From positions 124,001-188,000 of the forward strand of contig NZ_LZZS01000036.1 of the NCBI RefSeq assembly GCF_014170335.1: DNA of 64,000 nt, read 5' to 3'. How positions within the stretch are numbered: the stretch's first letter is position 1; every line of letters starts with the position of its first letter. Shown piece by piece: positions 8,014-15,676 of the stretch. The position numbers and the translations under genes were made by a program. Origin of the DNA: Achromobacter sp. UMC46. GTDB taxonomy: Bacteria > Pseudomonadota > Gammaproteobacteria > Burkholderiales > Burkholderiaceae_B. The notes under the pieces are model-generated. The model was not told the origin of the DNA. It saw only the letters and a list, made by a program, of their open reading frames with translations, and made no database searches.

Positions 8014-8661
8014 ATGAGCCGTGTTGTCCTGGGCGATTGCCTGTCCGTTCTTCCCACCTTGCCGGATCGCTGCGTCGACCTCGTGTTGACCGATCCCCCG
8101 TACCTCGTCAACTACGTTGACCGCTCCGGCCGGAGCATCGCCAACGACCGCACCGATGAATGGCTGACGCCGGCGTTCGCGCAAATGTTCCGTGTGCTTC
8201 GCGACGACGCGTTTTGCATTTCGTTCTACGGCTGGAACCGCGTCGATCGCTTTTTCGCCTCCTGGCGCGCGGCCGGCTTTCGTGTCGTCGGCCACATGGT
8301 ATTCGCCAAGCAATACCAATCCAAGGCACGATTCTTGGCGTACCAGCACGAGTCGGCCTACCTGCTGGCCAAGGGCCAGCCGGCCGTGCCGGCGACGCCC
8401 TTGCCCGACGTGATGCCCTGGAAGTACACCGGCAACCGCCACCACCCAACCCAGAAGCCGGTCGAATGCTTGGCGCCGTTGATCGAAACCTTTAGCCGCC
8501 CGCGCGACATTGTTCTTGACCCGTTCGCGGGCTCAGGCTCGACGTGCGTGGCCGCACGCCAAACCGGCCGGCGCTTCTACGGGATCGAGATGGATCCGAA
8601 GTATCACGATGCCGCCATGCAGCGGCTCGCGCTGGCGCGCCAAGAAAGGATCGCAGCATGA
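8014..8661 (+). CDS. Beta-class DNA methyltransferase (N-4 cytosine / N-6 adenine)
   Basis: The catalytic motif IV (LTDPPYLV, about residue 30) comes before motif I (LDPFAGSGSTCVAARQTGRRFYGIE, about residue 170), the order that defines beta-class enzymes. A HPTQKPV motif lies between them. At 215 residues it is compact and complete. No restriction nuclease gene accompanies it, so it is an orphan; self-protection of the element is likely. ATG 8014 follows AAGGAG. Its stop overlaps the next start by four bases (ATGA), so the next gene is coupled to it. Confidence 0.9.
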   Translation: MSRVVLGDCLSVLPTLPDRCVDLVLTDPPYLVNYVDRSGRSIANDRTDEWLTPAFAQMFRVLRDDAFCISFYGWNRVDRFFASWRAAGFRVVGHMVFAKQYQSKARFLAYQHESAYLLAKGQPAVPATPLPDVMPWKYTGNRHHPTQKPVECLAPLIETFSRPRDIVLDPFAGSGSTCVAARQTGRRFYGIEMDPKYHDAAMQRLALARQERIAA

Positions 8662-8912
8662 GCCGGACTACCAGCGAAATGCAGAGGGGGCTGACTGCCT
8701 ACCTGCAAGGCTACGGCCGCAACAACTCGGCCGGATTGTCCGCGATCGCCGCCTACGGCGCCTGGCCGGTGCTCGCGGCCCGGGAAGCCGAACAACGTAT
8801 GGCGCGATTCCTCGAATCGTTGCCGCTTGACGAGGTGCAAGCGATCGCCCAGTTGGAAATCAACCTCAACGAGCTGGCCAGCCAAGTGCTGGCCGAACAG
8901 AGCGCGGAATAG
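8658..8912 (+). CDS. Small hypothetical protein coupled to the methyltransferase
   Basis: This is an 84-residue, largely helical protein with no recognised domain. Its ATG overlaps the methyltransferase stop (ATGA), and the next gene begins three bases after its own stop, so the three form one transcript. The tight packing is the main support for it being a real gene. Confidence 0.6.
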   Translation: MSRTTSEMQRGLTAYLQGYGRNNSAGLSAIAAYGAWPVLAAREAEQRMARFLESLPLDEVQAIAQLEINLNELASQVLAEQSAE

Positions 8913-8915
8913 ACC

Positions 8916-9110
8916 ATGGCAAAACCGATACTGTCCGAAGCAGCGCAGCAAGAACTAATGCGGATTGCTCGCGAGCATCTGTTTTTGGAGACACTGGAAA
9001 CCCGAAAGCACGGCAGCCTGGATTTTAAGGAGCACGCGGTCTGGTGCATTCGGGATGCCCTAGAGGCCGCCTACCTGGCCGGCATGGTGGATCATCACCG
9101 AAACGGCTGA
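8916..9110 (+). CDS. Small protein resembling DUF6900
   Basis: The 64-residue protein has the pattern IAREHLFLETLETRKHGSLDF, then VWCIRDALEAAYLAG, which I recall from DUF6900-type plasmid and element proteins of unknown function. It is the last gene of the methyltransferase transcript. A 9-bp hairpin follows at 9118. Confidence 0.6.
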   Translation: MAKPILSEAAQQELMRIAREHLFLETLETRKHGSLDFKEHAVWCIRDALEAAYLAGMVDHHRNG

Positions 9111-9117
9111 ACGGCAT

Positions 9118-9139
9118 AGCCAGGCCTGGCGGCCTGGCT
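9118..9139 (+). terminator. Terminator-like hairpin without T-tract
   Basis: AGCCAGGCC-TGGC-GGCCTGGCT forms a perfect 9-bp stem eight bases after the preceding stop codon. No run of T follows, so it may only stabilise the 3' end or act with Rho. Confidence 0.45.
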
Positions 9140-9192
9140 GTCCGGTTACGGCAAGCAGGAGACAGGAAATGGCCGGTGCGGCGCGCATGTAG

Positions 9193-9414
9193 TCACCGGC
9201 CCGGACTCATCCTCTTAGACCAGTCTGCGGCGACATGATTCTGTATCGCCCGACGAGCGGAGGCGTCGTCAGGAAATACCGTGTGGGGTCCCCCCACGCA
9301 CTCCCAAGGTCCGCTGTCGGCATATTGCACTTCCGCCAAGACCCCTTTCCCATTCGGCGTTTGAATCGTCCTGTAGGCCGCACGGACGCCGTTGATGATC
9401 ATGGTTCCATCCAA
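9193..9414 (-). CDS. Small hypothetical protein
   Basis: This 73-residue protein has a strand-rich pattern (MIINGVRAAYRTIQTPNGKGVLAEV). It begins at a TTG at 9414, seven bases after AGGGAG; an ATG four codons later is the alternative. It runs against the surrounding rightward genes. No family is recognised. Confidence 0.5.
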   Translation of the reverse strand: MDGTMIINGVRAAYRTIQTPNGKGVLAEVQYADSGPWECVGGPHTVFPDDASARRAIQNHVAADWSKRMSPGR

Positions 9415-9579
9415 CGTTATTCTCCCTGTTCAATGAAAAACCGGATGCAGTACGCGGCAAGAATGCCGGTACGCAATTCGGAAACAACTAGGAAAAACAC
9501 CCATCCGCCCGGCGGGGGCTTGTGCTAGATTGCGCACCTCCTCTGACCTAGCTACGCGTTGACGCGGCCCCTGCGCCCA

Positions 9580-9915
9580 ATGGACGAAAACAATAAAAAG
9601 AGCCCACGGCGAAAAAAACAGCCGGCCGTGATGCATTGCTCATTTTGCGATAAGTCTCAGAACGAAGTCCACAAGCTGATCGCGCGGGAAAATTCTGCCG
9701 GAAAGAAGGCGCTCTCGATCTGCGACGAGTGCGTTGAGATGTGCACCGAGATCATCAACGAGCAAGGTTTGGTCGAAGCCGAAAATAGCCCCAAAGCTCT
9801 GTACGAGTACATTGTTCGGCAAAATGAAATCATCGGCGACGCACGGGATAGGGCAAATAAGGCCCTGGATCTGCTGAGTGTCTCGATGCCGCCGGCGTCC
9901 CAATCTCAGCAGTGA
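9580..9915 (+). CDS. Stand-alone ClpX-type C4 zinc-finger protein
   Basis: After a lysine-rich start the 111-residue protein shows HCSFCDKSQNEVHKLI and, 20 residues on, SICDECVEMCTEII: the four-cysteine ClpX N-terminal zinc finger, with no AAA+ domain. In ClpX this domain dimerises and binds adaptors and substrates. A free copy on a mobile element could bind ClpX partners, but that is inference. ATG 9580 lacks a strong ribosome site. Confidence 0.75.
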   Translation: MDENNKKSPRRKKQPAVMHCSFCDKSQNEVHKLIARENSAGKKALSICDECVEMCTEIINEQGLVEAENSPKALYEYIVRQNEIIGDARDRANKALDLLSVSMPPASQSQQ

Positions 9916-10060
9916 TGTTCTGATCACGACTCCCCATTAGGCGTGCCCCTCCGGCTGCGCCTGCGGGTCGGGCTCTCGCGCTGCGCGTCAAGCCTGGCCA
10001 ACCCCGCCAGTCTTGCCCCCGTGGGGGCTTCCATCCGTCCCTCCCGCTGGTCGGCTCACG

Positions 10061-10294
10061 CCTCCGCGCCTTGCGGCGCTGCGCGCTGCCACTTGCCAAC
10101 GGCCTCCGGCCGAATTTGAGCCCTACGGGCTTGGGGCGCTCGCCGCGCGGCCCGCCTGCGCCTCTCTGGCTATCTCACGCAAGCCTGGCGCCCTGTCAGT
10201 CCCCGCGCCCTAGAAACGCCGACTGTATCACTGCGTTCGTCCCTCCAAGGGTTCGCTTCGCCAGGTACTCGCCCGGTCCTTGCGCTGCGCGCAA
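10061..10294. repeat. 230-bp non-coding direct repeat, copy 1
   Basis: This stretch is closely similar, same orientation, to 56221-56447. Both copies contain TTTGAGCCCTACGGGCTT, CTCTGGCTATCTCACGCA, GAAACGCCGACTGTATCA and a CAAGG...CCTTG palindrome (10246-10282 here) with a TTCGCTTCGCC loop. It fills most of the 573-base gene-free gap 9916-10488. The palindrome recalls the family B leaders. Confidence 0.75.
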
Positions 10295-10488
10295 GGCTGC
10301 GGCCTCCGTTCCTGCCCCTTTCCGCTCCTCTCTCCATGATCCAGATCGGCACGGGCTCGGCGACTAACAGGACTGGCGGCAAACACCGCGAAGACAAAGT
10401 CCAGCGATTCCAGCCGTTCACGATCGGGCTAACGATCTTCAGGCCCGGTCAGCACTTCAAAACAATCTTTGATGCAGAGGAAATAGCC

Positions 10489-10827
10489 ATGGCAAACACT
10501 GTACAGATAACTGCAACGCCGAAGCCCTTCGTTGTGTTCCTTCGCGGCTTGGATGCCCGAGTGGCTCGTACTAAGGCCACCGGAATGTTCGACGATGAAA
10601 GTCGCTACATGGAGCTTGGCTACTCGCAAATGCTGGCTCACGTTCAGGGTCGGGAAGACTTTTCCCGTGGCCGTGACGCCGAAGACGTACCGCCGCTGCT
10701 GGCGGATGTTGCCGAACTGGCAAGCGCATGGGTGGACGGCTGGAACGCCGCAGAGGAATCCATAGCCATGGCCGCATGTTCGTGCTGCTACGACGGCTCC
10801 GGCAATCCTTGCCCCCATCACGGCTGA
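10489..10827 (+). CDS. Hypothetical protein with C-terminal cysteine cluster
   Basis: The 112-residue protein ends in ACSCCYDGSGNPCPHHG, with four cysteines and two histidines in the last 17 residues, which could bind a metal. The rest is soluble and helical. I start it at ATG 10489, seven bases after AGAGG; the frame is open upstream to 10336 but without a ribosome site. No family is recognised. Confidence 0.55.
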   Translation: MANTVQITATPKPFVVFLRGLDARVARTKATGMFDDESRYMELGYSQMLAHVQGREDFSRGRDAEDVPPLLADVAELASAWVDGWNAAEESIAMAACSCCYDGSGNPCPHHG

Positions 10828-10840
10828 GAGGGGAGCCGAG

Positions 10841-11071
10841 ATGCTTATCAAGTACGTAACGGACCAGATGGAAGGCGAGCCGGATATTTTGGCCGCGCTG
10901 CGCCATCAGCCTTTGCTCCTGCGTGGCCTGGATGGATCGACCCTTCACGTCCAGCAGGCACCGGCACAGGGCTGGACACATGAGGCGCTTTGCGATGTGC
11001 AACCTGAATCGGCCGTGATCGGCTGCGATGCGTTTCTGGGAACGTCCTGGATCGGTTCAACCGAAGTCTAG
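10841..11071 (+). CDS. Small hypothetical protein
   Basis: This 76-residue protein starts 13 bases after the previous stop and 20 bases before the glutaredoxin-like gene, in a rightward cluster. It has no recognised motif or membrane segment. Support is frame, spacing and composition. Confidence 0.5.
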   Translation: MLIKYVTDQMEGEPDILAALRHQPLLLRGLDGSTLHVQQAPAQGWTHEALCDVQPESAVIGCDAFLGTSWIGSTEV

Positions 11072-11090
11072 GCAAACAAGGAAATCCACC

Positions 11091-11513
11091 ATGTCTTGCG
11101 ACGTCGTTCTGTACACCCACCTTGCTTGCGCCCAGTGCGAGCTTTCTAAAGATGATCTTGCCGCACGCGGCATCGAGTTCACCGAACGCAGCGCCGCCGA
11201 CTTTGCGCACGTACTTGCAGAAAAGGGCTATGACACCGCGCCGGTCTTGGCCGTCGCCATCGAAAACGAGTTGGTCGCATGGCAAGGCCACAGGCCCGAC
11301 ATGATCGAACTACTCGCGGACCTATTCGATCTCGGGCCGGTTTCGGCCCTGGGCCTGCGCGACAGGGAATCGGCGGACGAAGCCGTGGTGACGCGCATCC
11401 AGGTCATGGAAGAAATTGGTAGGCATCAATTGAACGCTCAAGAGTTCTTTGCCGACTGCGGCAATCACCCGCTGTATCGCGGCCACGTGCTGCTGGAATG
11501 GCTCGGCTATTAA
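11091..11513 (+). CDS. Glutaredoxin/NrdH-like thioredoxin-fold protein
   Basis: The N-terminal 75 residues follow the NrdH pattern: VVLYTHLACAQCELSKDDLAARGI with a CAQC redox motif near residue 13, then GYDTAPVLAVAI, the cis-proline region, and a final helix. A C-terminal extension of about 60 residues is not part of the fold and is unrecognised. It may supply electrons to an unknown partner; no ribonucleotide reductase gene is present. A strong hairpin follows directly. Confidence 0.7.
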   Translation: MSCDVVLYTHLACAQCELSKDDLAARGIEFTERSAADFAHVLAEKGYDTAPVLAVAIENELVAWQGHRPDMIELLADLFDLGPVSALGLRDRESADEAVVTRIQVMEEIGRHQLNAQEFFADCGNHPLYRGHVLLEWLGY

Positions 11514-11520
11514 ACGAAAA

Positions 11521-11551
11521 GGCCCCTGACCGGCGGCAACCGGCAGGGGCC
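11521..11551 (+). terminator. Strong hairpin between the glutaredoxin-like and next gene
   Basis: GGCCCCTG pairs with CAGGGGCC, and an inner CCGG pairs with CCGG across a short loop. There is no T-run after it. It could end the upstream transcript in part or guard its 3' end. Confidence 0.5.
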
Positions 11552-11584
11552 ATCACCCGCAACCCTCGGACTAGGAGAATCGTG

Positions 11585-11734
11585 ATGAACCACGACTTTA
11601 TCAGATTGGCAAACGACATGCGCCGTGCCCACTTGCTGGGCCTGAGCTTTCGCATCCCCGCGATGACCATGCGCCAACTTACCGCGCTCATCGCCGCACT
11701 CGACGCGCCGGAAATCCCCGCGCAACTGCACTGA
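11585..11734 (+). CDS. Small hypothetical protein before the parB-like gene
   Basis: A 49-residue product starting at ATG 11585 (a GTG codon lies immediately before) with AGGAG seven to eight bases upstream. It lies 26 bases before the parB-like start on the same strand. Sequence is basic and helical (LANDMRRAHLLGLSFRI). Too short to classify. Confidence 0.5.
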   Translation: MNHDFIRLANDMRRAHLLGLSFRIPAMTMRQLTALIAALDAPEIPAQLH

Positions 11735-11760
11735 TCTCGATATCGACCCGGAGCATTTTG

Positions 11761-13746
11761 ATGAAACTCGATTCCAACGAACTCGCCGCCATCCACGCCG
11801 CCGCCACGCGCATGGATATCCCGCATTCGCAACTGCGCCTCAGCGAAGCATACCAAGCACGAAGTGCGCAGGACCGCAAACAGGACACCGAGATTCTGGA
11901 GCTGAAAGCCACCATCCAGGCGATGGGCGGACTCCTGCAAAACCTCGTTGTGGTCGCAGCGCCGGACGGCTCCTATGAAGTGTGCGCGGGCGGACGGCGT
12001 TGGACAGCCCTTGGCCTGCTGATCGAAGGCGGCGTTTTCCCAACCGACTACCCGGTCCCTTGCCTCGTCATTCCGAGCGAGTACGCCTACCACGCCAGCC
12101 TGATCGAAAACTTCGGGCGCAAGGCGATGCACCCGGCAGACGTGTATGCAGGCTATGCGCGTCTGCGCGCCGAAAACTGGACGGTCGCGGCCATCGCCGC
12201 CGCGCATGGCGCTTCAGAATCGGCCGTCAAGAAGCTGCTGGCGCTGGGCGGCGTTTCGCCCACGCTTATGCAGTTGTTCCGCGACGGCAAAATCAAGATG
12301 GACGAAATGCAGGCGCTGGCGTCCGTATCCGACCATGCCCGCCAGGAGGCGGCTTGGAAGGCGTCGGCGGGCCAATACTGGAACCGCGATGACCACATCC
12401 GCCAGTTGCTGGCCGAAACTGAAATGCGCGGCGACTCGCCCGTGGCGCGGTACGTGACCGTCGCCGCGTATGAGAAGGCGGGCGGGGAAGTTCGCCGCGA
12501 CCTGTTCGAGAACGACGCCTATCTGGCCGACCCGGAGAAGGTGCGCAGCATGGCCGATGCCAAGATGCAGCGATCCAAGCTGTTCAAGGCGGTGCAGGCA
12601 GAAGGCTGGTTGTGGGTGGAATGCCGCGTGTCTTTCGAGTACGCCGACAAAAAGCCCTTTGGCGAGATTCAGCGCGTCCATCAGGAGCCGCGCAAGGCCC
12701 AGGCCAAGCAGATCGACGGACTGCAAAAGAAGATCGAAGCGGCGCGGACAAAGCTTGCTGAATTGCAAGAGTCCGAAGGCCACGACGCGGCCGACCTGGA
12801 CAAGGTTCGCGGCGTGATTCGCGGCTATGAAGGGCAGATTCGTGAAATCCGGGCCGAGCTTTACGACTACCCGGCCGACCTGAAAGCCCTGTGCGGTGCG
12901 ATTGTGCACCTGGACTATCAAGGCGACTTGACCGTCACTCGTGGCCTGATCCGCCAGGACGAGCGTGACGCCGTGGCGCAGGCCATGCGCAGCAACGACG
13001 GCGACGGCCAGACGACGGCGGGCGTGGACCTGCCCCCCGTCCTGACGCGCCCTGTGCATTCTGAGGCGTTGACCAACCGGCTCCAAGCACAGCGCGTCAT
13101 TGCACTGCAAGCCGAAATCATGGCCCGTCCCACCCTGGCGCTTTGCCTGCTCATCGAGCAAATGCTGGGCGACTTCGACGGGAGTCGGCGCAGCAGCACC
13201 GGAGATTCGTTCGATATCTCGATGCGGACCGCGCATCACGAGCTGGCGAACACGGACGCTGACATCAAGGACAGTTCGGCCTGGGCAGCGGTGCACGCGC
13301 AGATTGAAGCCGTCACAAGGCAGATTCCCGAGGACGGAGCGGCAGTGCTGCCCTGGCTGCTGGAACAGCCCCACGCGGACCTCATCGACTTGCTCGCCGT
13401 GCTGACCACCGTTTCGCTCTACCGTCGCCAAAGCCATTCCTACGGCGCGGAACCCCGGCACCTTGACCGCTTGGGCACAGTGATCGGTCTGGACATGAGC
13501 AAGTGGTGGAAGCCGACCGCGCAGTCCTACCTTGCCCACGTGTCAAAGGATCGGATCGCGGCAGTGGTCACGGAGGCCGTCGATGCGGAGCAGGCGAAGC
13601 CGCTGCTGGCGATGAAGAAGGCCCAGGCCGCCGCCACAGCCGAGCAATTGCTGGAAGGCAAGGGCTGGTTACCTGAAATCATGCGCACCCAACCCCTTCA
13701 AGTCGCAATGGCCGTGGAACAGCCGATGGGAGAAATGGAGGAATAA
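11761..13746 (+). CDS. ParB-like partition/DNA-binding protein (long form)
   Basis: The 661-residue protein opens with a ParB/Spo0J-like domain: LRLSEAYQARS, LLQNLVVVAAPDGSYEVCAGGRRWTAL (residues about 60-85), and SLIENFGRKAMHPADVYAGYARL, then a helix-turn-helix (VAAIAAAHGASESAVKKLL). The conserved ParB box GGRR and the ENxxR motif are present. The long C-terminal part has a coiled coil near residues 315-350 and is typical of large plasmid ParB homologues. No parA lies next to it. Its last 25 codons recur as a relic at 50594-50671. The candidate 11-bp repeat array lies 1.6 kb downstream. Confidence 0.85.
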   Translation: MKLDSNELAAIHAAATRMDIPHSQLRLSEAYQARSAQDRKQDTEILELKATIQAMGGLLQNLVVVAAPDGSYEVCAGGRRWTALGLLIEGGVFPTDYPVPCLVIPSEYAYHASLIENFGRKAMHPADVYAGYARLRAENWTVAAIAAAHGASESAVKKLLALGGVSPTLMQLFRDGKIKMDEMQALASVSDHARQEAAWKASAGQYWNRDDHIRQLLAETEMRGDSPVARYVTVAAYEKAGGEVRRDLFENDAYLADPEKVRSMADAKMQRSKLFKAVQAEGWLWVECRVSFEYADKKPFGEIQRVHQEPRKAQAKQIDGLQKKIEAARTKLAELQESEGHDAADLDKVRGVIRGYEGQIREIRAELYDYPADLKALCGAIVHLDYQGDLTVTRGLIRQDERDAVAQAMRSNDGDGQTTAGVDLPPVLTRPVHSEALTNRLQAQRVIALQAEIMARPTLALCLLIEQMLGDFDGSRRSSTGDSFDISMRTAHHELANTDADIKDSSAWAAVHAQIEAVTRQIPEDGAAVLPWLLEQPHADLIDLLAVLTTVSLYRRQSHSYGAEPRHLDRLGTVIGLDMSKWWKPTAQSYLAHVSKDRIAAVVTEAVDAEQAKPLLAMKKAQAAATAEQLLEGKGWLPEIMRTQPLQVAMAVEQPMGEMEE

Positions 13747-13854
13747 GGAGCATGTGCGCCGGGGTTGCTGGGCGGTCCCTGGCTGAGGAGGCGAGGCGAC
13801 GGACATTGCGGTCCGTCGGTCGCCTGCGACGAGAGAAATTTCCGAAACATTCCC

Positions 13855-13883
13855 TTGATGGAATATTCCGTGCAGGTTATAAT
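13855..13883 (+). promoter_or_regulatory. Promoter and operator of the addiction module
   Basis: TTGATG (13855-13860) and a perfect TATAAT (13878-13883) are 17 bases apart, an ideal sigma-70 layout. A perfect palindrome GGAATATTCC (13859-13868) overlaps the -35 end and spacer, the usual position for an antitoxin operator. Confidence 0.75.
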
Positions 13884-13910
13884 TTTTCAAACAGATAAGG
13901 CGGGGAACCG

Positions 13911-14276
13911 ATGGTTTGGGAAGTTGAGTTCACGGATGAGTTCGAAGACTGGTGGAACAGCTTGTCCGTCAGCGAACAGGAATCAGTGGCCGCCACGGTC
14001 GGCTTGCTGGAGGAACGGGGCACGTCGTTGGGCTTTCCGCATTCGAGTGGAATTAACGGCTCCAAGCACGAACACATGCGTGAGCTTAGAACTCAGGCGG
14101 GCGGGCATCCCTTGCGTACCCTGTACGCATTTGACCCCCGGAGGACCGTCATCTTGCTGATCGGCGGCGACAAAACGGGGAATGACCGCTGGTATGAAGA
14201 GTTTGTGCCGCGAGCTGACAAGCTTTACGACGATCATTTGGAACAATTGCGAAAGGAAGGGCAGATCAATGGCTAA
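13911..14276 (+). CDS. HigB-type (Gp49-like) toxin
   Basis: The 121-residue protein follows the Gp49/HigB pattern of ribosome-dependent RNases: WEVEFTDEFEDWWNSLS, then LGFPHSSGINGSKHEHMRELRTQAGGHPLRTLYAFDPRRTVILLIGGDK. The charged residues typical of the active face are kept. ATG 13911 follows AAGGCGGGGAA. Its stop overlaps the next start by eight bases (ATGGCTAA), so toxin and antitoxin are coupled, in the toxin-first order typical of higBA. Confidence 0.88.
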   Translation: MVWEVEFTDEFEDWWNSLSVSEQESVAATVGLLEERGTSLGFPHSSGINGSKHEHMRELRTQAGGHPLRTLYAFDPRRTVILLIGGDKTGNDRWYEEFVPRADKLYDDHLEQLRKEGQING

Positions 14277-14619
14277 GAAATTTGCAGCGCTCCGGGCGGC
14301 CATGTCGCCTGAATCTCAGCTTCGCGCCAAGGCCGCTACGGAAGAGATGCTTCTGGACATGCCTCTACAGGAATTGCGTCAGGCGCGTGGGCTATCCCAA
14401 AAGGTCCTGGCCGAGATATTGCACGTACAGCAGCCGTCCATTGCCAAGATGGAGAAGCGCACGGACATGTACATTTCGACGCTGCGCAGCCACATCGAGG
14501 CGATGGGTGGACAGCTTGATGTGGTCGCCCGGTTCCCGGACGGATCGGTGCGGATCAGCAACTTTTCCGACCTGTCGGGCAAGATTGGCGGGGCAGAGCT
14601 AGTGGAAGCCAGACCATGA
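14269..14619 (+). CDS. XRE-family antitoxin
   Basis: The 116-residue protein has an XRE helix-turn-helix near residues 40-70 (LRQARGLSQKVLAEILHVQQPSIAKMEKRTDMYISTLRSHIEAMGG) and a C-terminal strand region (VVARFPDGSVRISNFSDL) typical of antitoxins paired with Gp49-like toxins. It should neutralise the preceding toxin and repress the shared promoter by binding the GGAATATTCC palindrome. Its stop overlaps the next gene (ATGA). Confidence 0.88.
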   Translation: MAKKFAALRAAMSPESQLRAKAATEEMLLDMPLQELRQARGLSQKVLAEILHVQQPSIAKMEKRTDMYISTLRSHIEAMGGQLDVVARFPDGSVRISNFSDLSGKIGGAELVEARP

Positions 14620-14912
14620 CTATGCACCGCCCGCCGCACCCCGGGGAAATTCTCCGGGAGGATGTAATTGCCCCCTTGGGGCTATCTGTGACCGGGGCTG
14701 CTGAACGGCTGGCCATGTCGCGGGTGGTACTTTCCCGGGTACTCAATGGCAAGGCTGGTATCCGCCCGGATCTGGCTGTCCGGCTGGAGCTTGCTGGGGT
14801 CAGCACCGCCCAGGCTTGGGTGGCAATGCAGGCCAACTATGATTTGTGGCAGGCTCTACAGCATGAGCAGCCGCCTGTTCGGCCCTTGGCCTCAACGGCA
14901 GCAGCGCACTGA
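14616..14912 (+). CDS. HigA-family antitoxin (second antitoxin of the module)
   Basis: HPGEILREDVIAPLGLSVTGAAERLAMSRVVLSRVLNGKAGIRPDLAVRLELAG is the classic HigA/VapI pattern, normally paired with a RelE-like HigB. Here it is coupled by ATGA to an already complete toxin/XRE pair, so the operon has one toxin and two antitoxin-type regulators. The 98-residue length is normal. A strong terminator follows 13 bases after the stop. Confidence 0.88.
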   Translation: MTMHRPPHPGEILREDVIAPLGLSVTGAAERLAMSRVVLSRVLNGKAGIRPDLAVRLELAGVSTAQAWVAMQANYDLWQALQHEQPPVRPLASTAAAH

Positions 14913-14925
14913 CCTAAACCATCCG

Positions 14926-14965
14926 CCAAAGCAAAAGGCCGCCCTCGGGCGGCCTTTTGCTTTGG
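14926..14965. terminator. Bidirectional terminator with perfect 18-bp stem
   Basis: CCAAAGCAAAAGGCCGCC pairs fully with the matching arm across a CTCG loop; the CTTTTGCTTT side gives a T-rich tail in both directions. It closes the addiction operon and isolates the non-coding region that follows. Confidence 0.9.
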
Positions 14966-15036
14966 TCGTGGCGGCGGTCTCAATGCGGGGCGGCCATACC
15001 CACCGGCTGCGCCGGCGGGGCCGTCCTGCGGACTTC

Positions 15037-15059
15037 GTGAACGTCCCCCGGACGTTCAC
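15037..15059. repeat. oriT-like inverted repeat
   Basis: GTGAACGTC and GACGTTCAC form a perfect 9-bp inverted repeat with a CCCCG loop. It lies in a gene-free region, with an AT-rich tract (15140-15190) next to it and the 11-bp array beyond. This architecture recalls transfer origins. No TrwC-type nic sequence could be identified, so the role is a suggestion. Confidence 0.35.
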
Positions 15060-15303
15060 AGGTGCCCTTAAGGCCCCCACCGCCAGGGCGGCGGCGGGTC
15101 CCTTAAAGCCACCACACAGGACGCACCCTTCGGGTGGGGTTATCTCTTTGATTTTTTTGGATTTTTCTTGCGATAGGTTGTTTTCTTTTGTCTGACAATG
15201 GAAAAGCGGCATAAGCCAAGTGCAGCGCGGCATATAGCTTCCGGCGGCGTGTCGGCGTATACAAGAGCCATCCGCGAAGCATAATTCGGTGCAATCTCGC
15301 CAG

Positions 15304-15457
15304 ACCGGGATCTAACCGGGACTAGACCGGGACTAGACCGGGACTAGACCGGGACTAGACCGGGACCTAACCGGGACCTAACCGGGACCTAACCGGGACT
15401 TAACCGGGACTTAACCGGGACCAGACCGGGACCAGACCGGGACCTAACCTGGATCAG
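15304..15457. repeat. Fourteen tandem 11-bp repeats
   Basis: The unit ACCGGGACTAG repeats exactly every 11 bases fourteen times with no spacer. Variants differ in the last four bases (CTAG, CCTA, CTTA, CCAG), and the outermost units are the most altered (ATCTA first; CCTGG last). One unit per helical turn puts all binding sites on one DNA face. Possible roles are a ParB centromere, an incompatibility/copy-control locus, or a relaxosome site. It lies between the addiction operon and the AlbA/ATPase gene. Confidence 0.95.
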
Positions 15458-15676
15458 CTCGGAAAATGGATTCGCCGATGTTGGGAAGGGCGACATTAAC
15501 AGTCCTCAAGCATGGATTAAACGTTGGGACCCATGCTAGGAGAGGGGCCGCCCCTCCAGGGCGGGCGCGTGGACGTTATGCTTATGGCCGTTTCGCACTC
15601 GGTATAGCGGAGTGCGGATGGCTCAGGACCTCCGCCTTATTAGAGAGCCCAGTGAATCATAAAAGGACGTGGAAAC

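Noticed and set aside
15226..15245. TrwC-type nic site at GGCATATAGC
   Set aside because: Only T-ATAGC agrees with the R388 nic region, and the same GCGGCATATAGC occurs in the family B leader at 5970, so it is not specific.
15304..15457. CRISPR array
   Set aside because: Units are 11 bp and contiguous with no spacers; no cas genes are nearby.
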